Shown: positions 34,421-46,342 of the stretch, piece after piece
How positions within the stretch are numbered: position 1 is the stretch's first letter
Layout of the letters: each line of letters starts with the position of its first letter
DNA from: Helichrysum umbraculigerum
Lineage: Eukaryota; Streptophyta; Magnoliopsida; Asterales; Asteraceae
Direction: 5' to 3'
NCBI GenBank assembly: GCA_949592205.1
Contig: CATIUR010000002.1
Location: 4,434,501 to 4,498,500 of the forward strand
DNA: 64,000 nucleotides
Program-made: the position numbers and the translations under genes
The notes under the pieces: model-generated
What the model was told of the DNA's origin: nothing
Databases searched by the model: none
What the model saw: the letters and a program-made list of their open reading frames with translations, nothing else

Positions 34421-36351
34421 TGTTAGAATTAGTTAGTAAAACTAACTATGTAAAGAAACTTGAATTAGAGGGTAGAAACTGTCATAATTGCAAAGTTGAA
34501 GGGTTTAATGTGAATTGTGTTATTAAAACACAGATTCTGAAATGTTCTACATTGTTTTACACTGCAAGAATTAGAAATCACGTACAGAACATTGTAGAGA
34601 GAGAGAGAGAGAAACGATTTTAGAGAGAGAAGCAGGAAGAAGAGGTGAATCAAGCTAGGGTTTATGTAATTAAAGGTTTCTAAGCTTCAATTCAGCTTTT
34701 GTAAGGTAAGAATCAACTCCCTCTTTGTTTAATTGAGTTAGGGTTTAAGAACATAAAACCCTAAGTTAGTGAAATTGATGGGTAATTGATTGTAATTAAG
34801 TTCCATACATGTTATTAAGTTAGAAAGAACATATAATTCAGGTTAGTTGTATTGATAATCTCTAATCATGTGTTTTATGGGTAATTGAATTGTTTATGTA
34901 TAGGTAAGATCACTAAGAAGTTAAGTTCTTGGTGATTTGTGATAGTAATGGTAAGAACTAATGTTAATTACCCATATTACATGTGATTAGATATTAATTG
35001 TATGGAACTTATGTTAGAAATATGGGTGTTATGTGATTTAGCACCTAAGTATTATGTGAGAAGTAAGAAAGAGTAGTTAAATGTGTAATTGATAAGTGTT
35101 TATGTGATTATGTGAATAGGTGATCAAGTGTGAAAGAGTTCAAGCTATTGTTTGTGCAAGTGATAAGGTAAGTATTTGGACATGTGGAACCAAGGAGTGA
35201 TTTATCATTCGCTTGGTGGTATCTAAGTAATGACTTTGTCATTAGCTTAGTTTGATGTCAATTCTTCGGAATTCGGCATGTTAGATGTTATGGATCCTTA
35301 ACTTGTTGCAGATTTTGATTGTTAGAGTCCATTACTTACTAAGCATTTATGCTTATGTGTTATGTTTAACATGTTTCAGGAAGTTCAAGTAAGGTAAAGG
35401 AAGAATCGGGAAAGAAGGTTATGGAAAGCTAGTGGTGGAGCTCATTGCTTGGTTGGTAATGAGTTTTATCCCTTTCGATCATGCTTACGATACAATAACA
35501 CCCCCGTTTGTAAAGTTTAAGATTTAAGTCAATGTTTGTAAAAGTTAGTAAGTCTCACTTGTGAAAGTTGATGTTTTGGTTAAAGTTAAATGTAGTGAGA
35601 CTTGGAAATGTTAATGTTTAAGTGAATGTGAATGAAAAATGGTTGTTTTGACTTTGTAAAGTCAACTGAGTAAAAGTGTAGGTGATTGGATGGTCAAAGA
35701 TTGAAATGGGTCAATTTGGTGCCCAAATGGGTCACTAAGTGTTTAAGTGTCAAAATGGGTCAAAGGTGTCGAAAGTCAATGGTTTTGGTTGTCACAAGTT
35801 CTAAAGTCCAGTTGAAAGGTGTAGTCAAAAGTTGAAAGTCAGAATGGATGTAGTTTAGAACTTGACATGTTAACATTTTGGTTTAAAATGGTCGAAATTG
35901 AGTCAACGGCTCAAAATGAGAATTATTGTGAAATTTGAAAAAGTGCAAAAAGGGAAGTCTTCGTTTTGGTCATATAAACGTGCACGCAAAATTTCAGGTC
36001 AAACGGACTCCTGAGTCAAAAGTTATGCGCGTTTGAATTTGGTCAAAATTATGATTTCTGCTGAAATCGGATTTGTACTGAGGTACGCGATCCCAGCAGC
36101 TTGTAGGATCGCGTACTATAGTGCAATTTTACATCCGTAGGTTTTTCAAAGGAGTACGCGATCCCAGACTCCAGGTTAGGATCGCGTACGTGTGTGTAAA
36201 ATGGACTTTTTCATTTTCGGAGCAAAATTTGACCCAGAACACAGTAGAAAGATATTTCATGAATTGTAGATCATAAATTGGGACCTATTATAGTATGTTA
36301 CAGTTTAAAAAAAAAAAAAAAAAAAATTTGTTCACGTTTCGGGGTGTTTCA
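34421..36351 (+). mobile_element. Solo LTR C, main part
   Basis: Continues 31085-31181; ends ggggtgtttca, then caaag (36352-36356). Total about 2.03 kb. A GA-rich start region with ttgtaaggtaag near 34698-34710 resembles a 5' splice donor. Poly-A tract 36306-36326. Palindromes at 36080-36195 are CGCGATCC/GGATCGCG, the class also used by LTR D although the LTRs otherwise look unrelated. Confidence 0.85.
36080..36195. repeat. Palindromic block in LTR C
   Basis: Two pairs of GTACGCGATCC and GGATCGCGTAC with 12-14 bases between arms. Confidence 0.88.
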
Positions 36352-36356
36352 CAAAG

Positions 36357-37927
36357 TCGCATTAAATTGCGACGCATATAGCGACATCAGCCTTAACGTC
36401 GCTAATACCTCACAACGTCGCACTTAGCGACGCAAGCCCTTACGTCGCAGAAATCAACAATGTCGCGTATAGCGACGCCACTCACAACGTCGCATTAAAT
36501 TGCGAAAGTCGCACATAGCGACGCCATGCTCAACGTCGCAGTCAGGATCTGCGACGTCGCACCCAACGTCGCACAAACCAGAACCTCAAAAACACAGATT
36601 TTTACTAAGTGTCGAGACTCGAAATTTATCACTCGATTTTACCCAAATTCAGATCCCAGATGCGTTTTTCACCAAAGCAATATAGTAGAAATAAAAATTT
36701 TTCTAGCTGACCTGGCATCTCGACCCCAGCCAGGGGCCAGCCCCTTGGACCCCGCCAGGGGCGCTGCCCCCGGACCCCCGTACTTAGATTCCGTAGGCAT
36801 ATTTCTCACCAAGTGTTGAACTTGTACAATTTCAAATACTCGTGTGATACGACTTCTAAAACACATTGAAACATACTATTCAAGTATAACGTTTCGAGAC
36901 CAAAATAATAATAGTTGAGATTATTATTACAAATTCGTCACCAACGGGCCGTACATATTTTCAAACATTCGAATCAATCAACCAAATGTAATTTGGACAT
37001 TCTAGTTGGACAGACGACTACAAGGTAGTCTTGTTAGATACCTACTCACATTTATAACCATCGCGTGTCTTGGACACCCTCAGGTTACAAGTCTTTGGAC
37101 TTCATTACTCGGCTAATCAATCAAAGTTTATTAAGTTAAACTCGCTAGACTCAGGTGAGTCTCATAGCCCCTCTTTTTACTATTTTACTCAGGGGTGTGA
37201 TATACTGCTCGTTTTAACATGTGAACGCAAGTACAACTTTTCAATATACTACATGAGTTATTTTCACTAATCATTTCAAAGCCCTCCATCAGCATAGTTG
37301 TTAATACGTTGTAGCGTGAATAATAGTATATGGTACCATATAGGATTGACCCTCCTCGTCCGGGTTAGCAAGCACTAACCGGGTAAACGGACGTACTAAT
37401 ATTTGGGAAGACGAGTGTTGATTAGGCACTCGTGGAGGCACCTCGCTCGGAATTCTCTATAGGGGACCCGACCCTCGAGTTAAGCTCAACTATGTGCTCA
37501 TGGCTGTATACATATACATTACCAATTGCTGGATGCAATTCAATTATTTAAATCTTGCGGTTCATACTATATTAACTGATTTCAAACCTGTGAGCTCACC
37601 AGCTTTAGCTGACCCATTTTAGCATGTATCACAGGTACCAAGCAGTAGGTATTGGCTGCTAGCAGGATTATTATAGCTCGAGTCGGCATGCAGACAATAG
37701 AGATTTTCTTGCATTAGTATATTTTGTACAAGGTCTTATGTACTGAAATCTCATTCAATCGAACACGAGCTATGTATAGCTTCAAAAGTTGTAAACATTT
37801 AATATATCAATGTATTTTGTTAAAACGACGCATATAGAGTCGTTTGCTATATATCTTTGTGCTTTGTATATTGATTAGTAACACCCAAATCGTGTTTCCG
37901 CAAAACATTAAATTTGGGGGTGTTACA
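36357..37927 (-). mobile_element. Solo LTR A, right part
   Basis: Resumes mid-palindrome block. 36357-36565 holds GCGAC(G/A)(T/C)-N8-ACGTCGC units, five or more with exact 7-8-7 layout, like Copia-1. A G/C-rich island lies at 36720-36782. Hairpins near 37361-37435 recall those in B. Ends gggggtgttaca, followed by target copy gtcct. Confidence 0.85.
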
Positions 37928-39613
37928 GTCCTTTAGGTACCTTCATACCGCGGTGGTTCCCCAAGTAACACTTATAACCAACTGAAGGCCAAACAGTGGT
38001 TAGACCGATAGTTTTAGTACTAATACTACATACAACGTAATTTCAGTGCCCAACACATGTACAAATCAATTACGTTGTCCAAAGTAATAGTACCCAAACC
38101 CAACACATTAGTTGACCCTCACCAAAACAAATAGTCCAACTATCATAGCATATAGGACACCAATAAATCGTTCAAGGGATAACTGACATGGCAATATAAT
38201 ATTAAAGCAATCATTGCAATAAACCAAATTACCCATTGTAACCACGTTGTTACAACTAACTTAGACTGAGAGTCCAAGATCCACTCACCCTTGTCGACTG
38301 TAGTCTCCACTCAAAGATCTTATCTTATTGAGTCTTCTGGTTATCTGAGAACACGATCAAAACCCGAGTTAGACTCTCATGTTTAGAATTCATAGTATAA
38401 TATTCACATAAACAATGCCGTATAATGCACATACTATACTTTCAATACACATTAAATAACATAAGCACACAAGTCACAAGTTATCAAATTCGTCAAATTA
38501 AAACTGACAAACGCGATCCGGGTAAGGTGTGGCTGGATCCCGTTCCTTAACACCAAAACATTCTGTTACCAAAATACACTTGCAAACGCGATCCGGACAA
38601 AGTGTTGGGATCGCGCTCCCAAGAACAAAACGTGAACGACCCAAAATAACACTAGCTAACGCGATCCTGGCAAGGTGTTTTAGGATCGCGTTTCAAAGAA
38701 CAAATCATGCTGTCATGAAATAACACATAGCAACGCGATCCTGGCCATGAAGCTGGATCGCGTTCCTCAATTTTAAAACAGAGTATCAGACCTGCAACTA
38801 CTTTGAGCTCGAACCAAAAACACATTTTCACACAATTTAGTCATAATACACGAATTTATTCAGTTATTTACCTCAAGTATCATCTATAAACATATAACAA
38901 CAACAATTAACATCATCAAGCTTCAAATCCTAGACATGCACATGAGATCTAACCTAATTTCTAACCAAACCCAATTCATTCAATTGAAACATGAAAACAC
39001 TTCTGATCCATTCTTAGATGAGCATGTAATCAGTTAAGAATCATCACACAACCACATTCAAGCATGAATTCACTCCATTTCATCATTAGTCTAACCTAAT
39101 TTCCCCAATTCAAGCACAAACATGAAAATGGTTAGGCATACTTACAATGGAGATGCTAGAAGGAAGTAGATGAACAAGATGATGAAGATGATGGTGGATT
39201 CAGTTTTAGCACAACAATCACAGCTTCAACAAGATGATTTCACTTTGATTTCACATTAAATTCCTTATTGGAAGTGTGTGTGTTCTTGAGAGAGTTAGGC
39301 AAAAATCAGGAAATGGGGGAAAAGGGGTCGACTGACTCACTTAACCCAAACTCAATACAGTGTAAAATTATACCCGTCCTAAATCTATTGTCTGGAACCT
39401 AAAAACCATTTGCGAGAAATAAGTTTTATTATACCGTCAACTAAATTAATTTAAAACAATTAATAATTTATTTATTTATCACAATAAGTCTTTTGACCAT
39501 TTGACCTATTATTTTTAGTTATCAAATACACCAAGTATTTCTAAATACAATTTAAATACGAAATAAATAAAAGAATTACCGTATTTCTACCAAGCCCATA
39601 TCAAGGATGTTAC
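37928..39613 (-). mobile_element. Left LTR (3' LTR) of gypsy D, inner part
   Basis: Matches 46756-48440 with about 20 differences by eye over 1.7 kb. Minus strand starts TGTAACATCC at 39613. Palindromic block 38513-38765: AACGCGATCC and GGATCGCGTT arms about 13-15 bases apart, four pairs. Confidence 0.92.
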
Positions 39614-39627
39614 AAATCTTCCCTCAT
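39614..39627 (-). other. Polypurine tract of gypsy D
   Basis: Minus strand aatgagggaagatt directly before the LTR start TGTAACATCC. Confidence 0.8.
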
Positions 39628-40568
39628 TAAGGAGATTTCGTCCCCGAAATCTCGTCGCGCCCAAAAAGACTAGGATAACGCATCCTCATGCTAGACTCGG
39701 TCTCCCACGTAAGGTTTGGACCCAAACTATGATTCCATTTAACCAACACCATAGGAATATCCTTCTTACGAAGTTTAGTTACTTTACGATCTAAAAGTTC
39801 CACAGGCTCTTCTACAAGTCTCTGGCTCAAGTCCACACGTAGGTCTTGCAATGGAAGAACTTGGGATTGGTCCTTCACATTGCATTTTCTTAAGTAGCAC
39901 ACATTAAAGGTATCGTGAATACCCGCCAATTCCCGAGGAAGATCTAAGGAAACAGTTTGGTCATTGACTACTTGTCGAATTTTAAATGGCCCTATGTATC
40001 TAGGAGCTAGTTTACCACGTTTTCCAAACCGGATAACACCCTTCCAAGGTGAAACCTTCAAGTAAACCAACTCACCTTCTACAAAAGAAACGGGTCTACG
40101 ACGTGGATCAGCATATTGCTTTTGCCTATCACGAGCCGCTTTCAATCTATCACGGGCTATGGCTACCTTATCGGCGGTAATTTGAACTAAGTCGGGACCC
40201 GAAAACTGTTTCTCGCCCGCCTCTAACCAACATGTGGGCGTTCTACACTTACGACCATATAACAACTCATAAGGTGGCATACACCTATACTAGAGTGATA
40301 TGAATTATTATAAGCGAATTCGACCAAGGGCAAATGAGAATCCCATGACCCACCATATTCTAATACACACGCCCGCAACATATCCTCCAAAGTTTGAATG
40401 GTGCGCTCTGATTGACCATCCGTTTGAGGGTGATAAGTCGTACCTAAATTAATTCTGGTACCCAATTCACGCTGCAAACTCTGCCAAAAACCCGATACGA
40501 ACCAAGAATCTCTGTCGGAAACAATCGATAACGTAATACCATGTCTAACCATAATTTCATTGATGTAC
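39627..40568 (-). pseudogene. Gypsy D integrase C-terminal half and chromodomain-like tail
   Basis: Minus strand. Continues the integrase cut by solo LTR E: catalytic D in IVSDRDSWF, then E in DGQSERTIQTLE, with spacing as in gypsy integrases. About two extra bases near 40278 shift the frame between SSIG and MPPYELLYG. The remaining 217 aa hold the GPF-type region (RYIGPFKIRQVV) and a C-terminal part (LVKWNHSLGPNLTWETE) like a chromodomain, pointing to the Tekay lineage of chromoviruses. Stop at 39627, next to the polypurine tract. Confidence 0.87.
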
Positions 40569-43409
40569 TGTAACATCCTCAAATATGACCTAGTAGTATT
40601 TTTAGTATTTCCCCAAGTTATAAATTGATTATTTAAGATGTTGGGGATAAAGTTTAAATTATTATTTAAATTTTTGATATTGAATAAAATGATCGAATAA
40701 ATAATTGTGATTGATAAATTATTAATTATTTTAAACTTATTAAGTTGAAAGAAAAATAAAAAGTATTAGTTTCGCGAAACGGTTTTAGGTTCCAGACAAT
40801 AGGTTTGGAACGGGTAAAAAAATTAAAATAATATGGGGCGGTTTGATATAAAGGGGCCGACTTAATTGTTTCCTACGTTCCCAAATATCATTACTTTCTC
40901 AATTGTTCTTAAAGAAAAAGGGGAGTATTAATATATATATACACATACAAGTACAGGGGTTAATTCCCCTTTTTGTTCTAATACCTTCCACACACAAAAT
41001 AGGAATAAGAGTGAAAACATAAATCGTCTCTGTGGTTTGCGATGTAACCAGGAAGAGCATCAATTTAAATTCAAATCCAAATCTTAATTCCAAGCTTTGA
41101 AGTAATCCACCATCATCATCTTGCTTTCAAATTTCAAGTAAGGTATATTTCCTTATTGCTTAACCTAAGAGTTTGATTTAGTGGATTTGTTAAATTAGTG
41201 TTAGCAAAAGAAAAAAAAAAAAGGTTAAGTAATGCTAAGTGAGCTGTTGGTGATGTTTGATAATCTAATTTCAAACTGATATGCGGAATTGATAGGATTG
41301 AGGTTGAATTTTCGAGTTGCAGGTCTGCACTCGTTTTCAGTCGCGAAGTGATGGGTCATATATCGCGACGCGATATGTCATGGGTCGTGACTCGACCTAG
41401 ATAGCATAGCGACGCGATTTCACCTTCCTTAGAACCTGTTTTTTTTTGTGTCTTGTTAGTCCAAATATGCTATAAGTATACCAATGTAAACAGAAGTAAT
41501 GGTATGTTGTAACAGCGAATTAGAACTAGAATGTGGGTAAGGTTTCAAGTAATAAACCATTTGAATTATTGTAGTTATAGAAGAAAAAATATGATCGGTT
41601 AGTTAAATGACTAACGCGTTATGGAAATCGGTAGTAAAGCGAATGAACTAGTATTATCACAGTGTGAATACTATATATTTAGAGACAAGATTAGAGACAT
41701 GTTTAATCGAGCAATTAATGATTGAACTAATACATTTAATATATTAATGGAAAAGACGGAAAACTATTAGAATGTTTAATCGAATAGAAACTAAGTGATC
41801 AAACATTTGAATTAGTTACGACCGTTAAGCAAATGGTTTACTAGATTAGCTAGCAATTAAACTAAAGCAAGAATGTGCATAAAAGGTGAACTAGTCGTAC
41901 TCGAACTATTAATATTATAATTGAGATGTGTATGATCAATTAATTTAACAACCATATTAAAGTATGTTATGAATTAATAATAGTCCTAAAGTGAGCTTGA
42001 GTAAGACATATTGTAAATCTTGAATTTATTATAATCAAATGGTTAATGCTACATATACATCGATGAGATTTATGCTGATGTAGTATAATTGTGTAATTTG
42101 ATTTTAGAGTTAGACTTAATCAACCCACTAGATAATTAATTGATTATCAGTTGACCATGATGGTTATTAGAAGTTAAATGGGTTGTTATAATTATATGTT
42201 TATCTAATAGTGATTCGAGGCGCGACAACCACCGACATTATGATTATTTGCTTAATATTTGTATGCATTTAAGATCAAATTTTAAATAGATGTAATGACA
42301 TGTTATGATGATTTAAACCAGATAGTTATCTAAATATGTTATGATGATAACTTGAAATGAGGCAATGATATATTATGACAATGATTTGAAACTAGTTAAG
42401 AGAGTTATTGATTTTATAACTTGGTAATTATTTGTAATATGATATTATGAAATGAATTGAGTTATACAATTTATGAGACGAGTTACTAACTCATTATTTA
42501 ATTGTATTTTCAGATAAACAGAGGACTCAGTGACATTAGACTACTGAGTAGACGACTGAGGTATTTGATGAGTGGATCGATAACCCTCAGTTTGGTTTAA
42601 TTGTAACAGGTTTGAGTTACAACGAGTAACCGTATTATTACTATTGTTTTAGTTGCCATGATTATGAGCTATTAGTAATAATACTGTGAATAGATTATTG
42701 TTTGACATATTGATTGGAATATGTGAATATGTGATCACTTGTTGTGTTGCCTTTAGGCATCGTTGAGTCGGAGGCCAGCATGGGGCTGGGCTTGGGTTTG
42801 CTATTATTTGAATAACACAGGGTCTTAGTACACGTTTATTTGTCGTAGCCTGTGTTATTTGGGTTAATAGCACCAAGTAGTCGGTTAAACCTCTGTACGG
42901 GCCTGCAGTTGGTTTTAAAGTGTTCTTTGAGAAGGTGATACCTCAAGAACCACCGGTCCTCTATGACACCAATTGGTTGTGTGATTACAAGTTGCTAACA
43001 GACTTGTTGATTAAATATGATTACTTGTTGAACACAAGTTTGTTATGCTAAGTTAAACTGTTGTTTATTGATCTTCTCACTTAGCGTTGTGCTAATCCCC
43101 CACATTTCCCTTTCTTGCAGATTATGATTTAATAATTGATTGAGCAAGAAGATGTTGACCTGGAATGGAATGTTTGAAGAGCAAGCGTCTACTCTGATAT
43201 CTGATTTGACTAAATCAGCGTGGTTTCGGAATTATATAACACCTCGCTTTGCTTATATTAATATTGTAATAGTTTTTGAACTGTTGGATACCAGGTTTTG
43301 GTTGGAAAAAGTTTACGTGTATTTCGTATAATACTTAATGGATATATTTTAAATCTACGCTTCCGAGTAAAATCATTATTATAATGGTTACAAAATGAGG
43401 GGTGTTATA
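40569..43409 (+). mobile_element. Solo LTR E, 2841 bp
   Basis: TGTAACATCC to GGGGTGTTATA, flanked by tgtac (40564-40568 and 43410-43414), inside D's integrase. Same broad family as M, F and D. caagtaaggta near 41137 is donor-like. Palindromes near 41335-41430 use CGCGACGCGAT words. No coding content. Confidence 0.92.
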
Positions 43410-44946
43410 TGTACAACTGTGCCAACTTACTCAACGATGCCGACTCGCAAGTTGCAAGGAAATGAGCACTTTTGGTTAATCTATCCACAATCACCCAAAT
43501 CATGTTGTTACCCTTAACCGTTCGAGGCAACTTGGTCACAAAATCCATGGTAACATGCTCCCATTTCCACTCGGGAATCTCAAGCTGTTTCAAAGTTCCA
43601 TAGGGTTTCTGATGTTCGGCTTTTACTTGAGAACAAACATGGCATGATTCAACAAACCGAGCAACATCCAATTTCAAAGTAGGCCACCAATACAATGGTT
43701 TCAAATCCTGATACATCTTGGTGCTACCTGGATGAACCGACAATCTAGACTTATGAGCTTCTAACAAGATCACATTTCGAAGACCACCAACCAAAGGAAC
43801 CCAAACTCGCTTTTGAAAAGTCTTTAATCCACGAGAGTCATCAATCATCAAATCCTTTCTTTTATATATAGCCTCAGATTTCAAGTTATGTTCCAGCAAT
43901 GCCTCCATTTGAGCTGATTTTAAACTGTCAATCAAATCTGAAGAAACCTCCAATCGCATAAAACAAACTTTTTCTGGTTTCCCTTTTCGACTCAAAGCAT
44001 CCGCCACAACATTGGCTTTACCCGGGTGATAGCGAATCTCACAATCATAGTCTTTGATCAATTCCAACCATCTCCTTTGACGCATATTAAGCTCCTTTTG
44101 AGAAAACATGTATTGAAGGCTCTTGTGATCCGTGCAAATAACACATTTAGTACCGTACAAATAATGTCTCCAGATTTTCAAGGCAAAGACCACAGCCGCT
44201 AACTCCAAGTCATGGCTAGGGTAATTTGTCTCATGAGGTTTCAATTGTCACGAAGCATAGGCAATAACACGGTCACGTTGCATCAAAACACAACCTAACC
44301 CCGCAGACGAAGCATCACAATACACAATGAAATCATCGGACCCATCAGGCAATGCTAAAACCGGATCCTGACACAACAACTGTATCAAATTCTGGAAAGC
44401 CGATTCTTGTTGATCACCCCATAGAAATTTCACATCTTTACGAGTCAACTTAGTCAAAGGACCCGCGAGTTTAGAGAAATCCTTAATGAACTTTCTATGG
44501 CAATCAATGTTGGCCTTATTTTGACTCAACCAGTCCATACCCAAAACCACATCAAATCCCGGTATGGGCATCAAAAGAAAAGAGACAGGAAAATTATGGC
44601 CTTCAATCAAAATACTAGCCCAAGTCACTGATGTGGTAACTGGAACCATTTTACCATTCGCTACTTCAACCTCAATAGGATTTGTAATAACAGAGGGAGT
44701 CAATTTCAATTTATCACAAAAGGTCATGGATATGAATGAACAATTAGCTCTTGAATCAAATAAGACACATGCCGGTACATAATTTACAAGAAAAGTACCA
44801 GTGATGACGTCCTCTGTCCTGACAGCTTCATCGGCTGTCATTTGGAAAGCCCTGCCCGTTGCCAAAGGTGGGTTCTTTCTTTTCTGGCCAGAAGATGAGG
44901 AACCTCCGACCGTACCCGTTCTCTGTCTCCCAGTCTCCGGACACAA
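43410..44946 (-). pseudogene. Gypsy D protease, RNase H and integrase N-terminal half; RT missing
   Basis: Minus strand. 44946-44248: protease with the active-site triad changed to DSR (LFDSRANCSF, about 44750), then LGMDWLSQNKANIDCHRK. This jumps directly to FIKDFSKLAGPLTKL, the end of RT: the whole RT palm is deleted. RNase H follows (VYCDASSAGLG). An in-frame TGA at 44248-44250 replaces an Arg codon in YAS-QLKPHE. The frame continues through THDLELAAVVFALKIWRHYL-like RNase H, the HHCC finger (CHVCSQVKAEHQK) and the first integrase Asp (MDFVTKLP), to the E insertion. Confidence 0.88.
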
Positions 44947-44976
44947 ACCCGAACGGTGACATTCCTTGCGACAATT

Positions 44977-46172
44977 CTAACACACCGGTTTAGGAAAAGT
45001 ACAATCTTTGATATCATGGCCAAACTGCCCACACTTAATGCACCTAGCCGTTTGAGGAGTACAAGGACCCGTGTGCTTTGATTTACAATTAGTGCACCAG
45101 TTCGATTTATCCCCTATAGCACCACCACTCGAACCTTGCCCTTTACCACGAGAAGAACCATGCCACTTTTTCTTTCCCGGACTACCCGAAGACTCACTCT
45201 TGGGTTTCGTTGGAGACTTGTCCTTCACATCTAATCCTTGAGCCCTAACATCACCATCCACAGAACGAGCTAACTCAAATGCTTGGTTAAGAGTACCCGC
45301 AAGTCTAACAGTCGTCCGATAAGCATGGGGCAACATACCAACGAAGTGATCGATTTTGGTCTTTTCATCCGGCACCCATTGGTGCACAAACCTCAATTTT
45401 TCAGAGAATTGGGCAATAAGGTCATCCATTGTCATTTTATCCGTCAATTTCATATCCAAAAACTCACGTCTAATACGAGTCATATCATATCCCGAGCAGT
45501 ACTTCTTGCAAACTTCATTATGGAAATCAGGCCACCTAATAGAAGCTCGCTGCTGTGGCGACAAATGTGAGGTAATAGAGTCCCACCAACCCATAGCCGG
45601 ACCTTTGAGAAGTTGCACTGCATAAGGGACCTTGACCTCATCCTCACAATGACAAACTTTAAATTTCCTTTCAACATCCCTCAACCAATCCAAAGTCACG
45701 GAGGGATTAGAACTGCCATAATAGTATGATGGTCCACTAGATTTAAATGTCTTAAAAGAACAAAGCTTATGTTGATACGGTGGGGGAACAACGGGATTTG
45801 ATAACCTGTAGGCCCGGAAAAGAAAGGAGCCGATGTTTGATAATTACTATCATGCTGCTGTTGATGATAAGGAGGCATAGATGTAGGAATATGTGATGTC
45901 ACCACAGTAGGCGGTACCATGCTATAGACTGGTGGTGAAGTCCGAGGAATCTGCTGAGATAACCGGGCTTGTTGTTCTAAAAACTGCTGCTCAATAGCTT
46001 TAAGTCTAACATTTTCTCCTTCAAAGTGCAACAGATAATCCTCTTGGGTCATATCCTCAGCCGAGAAGGAAGTACCGGTTTGCCCTTGGATAACATGTTG
46101 GGTTTCATGAGGAGAGACATCGGATACCAGAAGGTTAATGAAAGTAATGGTCGGGTTCTCATTGTCTGCCAT
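44977..46172 (-). pseudogene. Gypsy D gag, frameshifted
   Basis: Minus strand; start taken at MADNENPT (46172), about 160 bases after the primer site. The Gln/Pro-rich N-terminus runs to about 45800, where the frame shifts. The capsid part follows (VTLDWLRDVERKF, MKLTDKMTMDDLIAQF), then a Gly/Ser/Lys linker and Cys-rich knuckles (CTNCKSKHTGPC; CIKCGQFGHDIKDC). A TAG at 44977 interrupts a third Cys-rich segment (NCRKECHRSGLC), after which the same frame continues into the protease. So gag-pol was one continuous frame, now broken by one shift and two stops. Confidence 0.87.
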
Positions 46173-46330
46173 ATCCTGCACAACCACATCTCACAACTCG
46201 TTAATTGTTAGTACTTACATACTAAGCAATTATTCTATCATAGCTAAATCCCGCACCCTGGAATGTTTGACTGACACAATAGATTTGAGATTGAACACTT
46301 ACAATTATCCAATTCACCTAAACCTATGTT

Positions 46331-46340
46331 CTGATACCAA
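46331..46340 (-). other. Primer-binding site of gypsy D (weak)
   Basis: Minus strand TTGGTATCAG followed by aacat, where the usual iMet match would be TGGTATCAGAGC; one or two mismatches. Confidence 0.7.
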
Positions 46341-46342
46341 CT

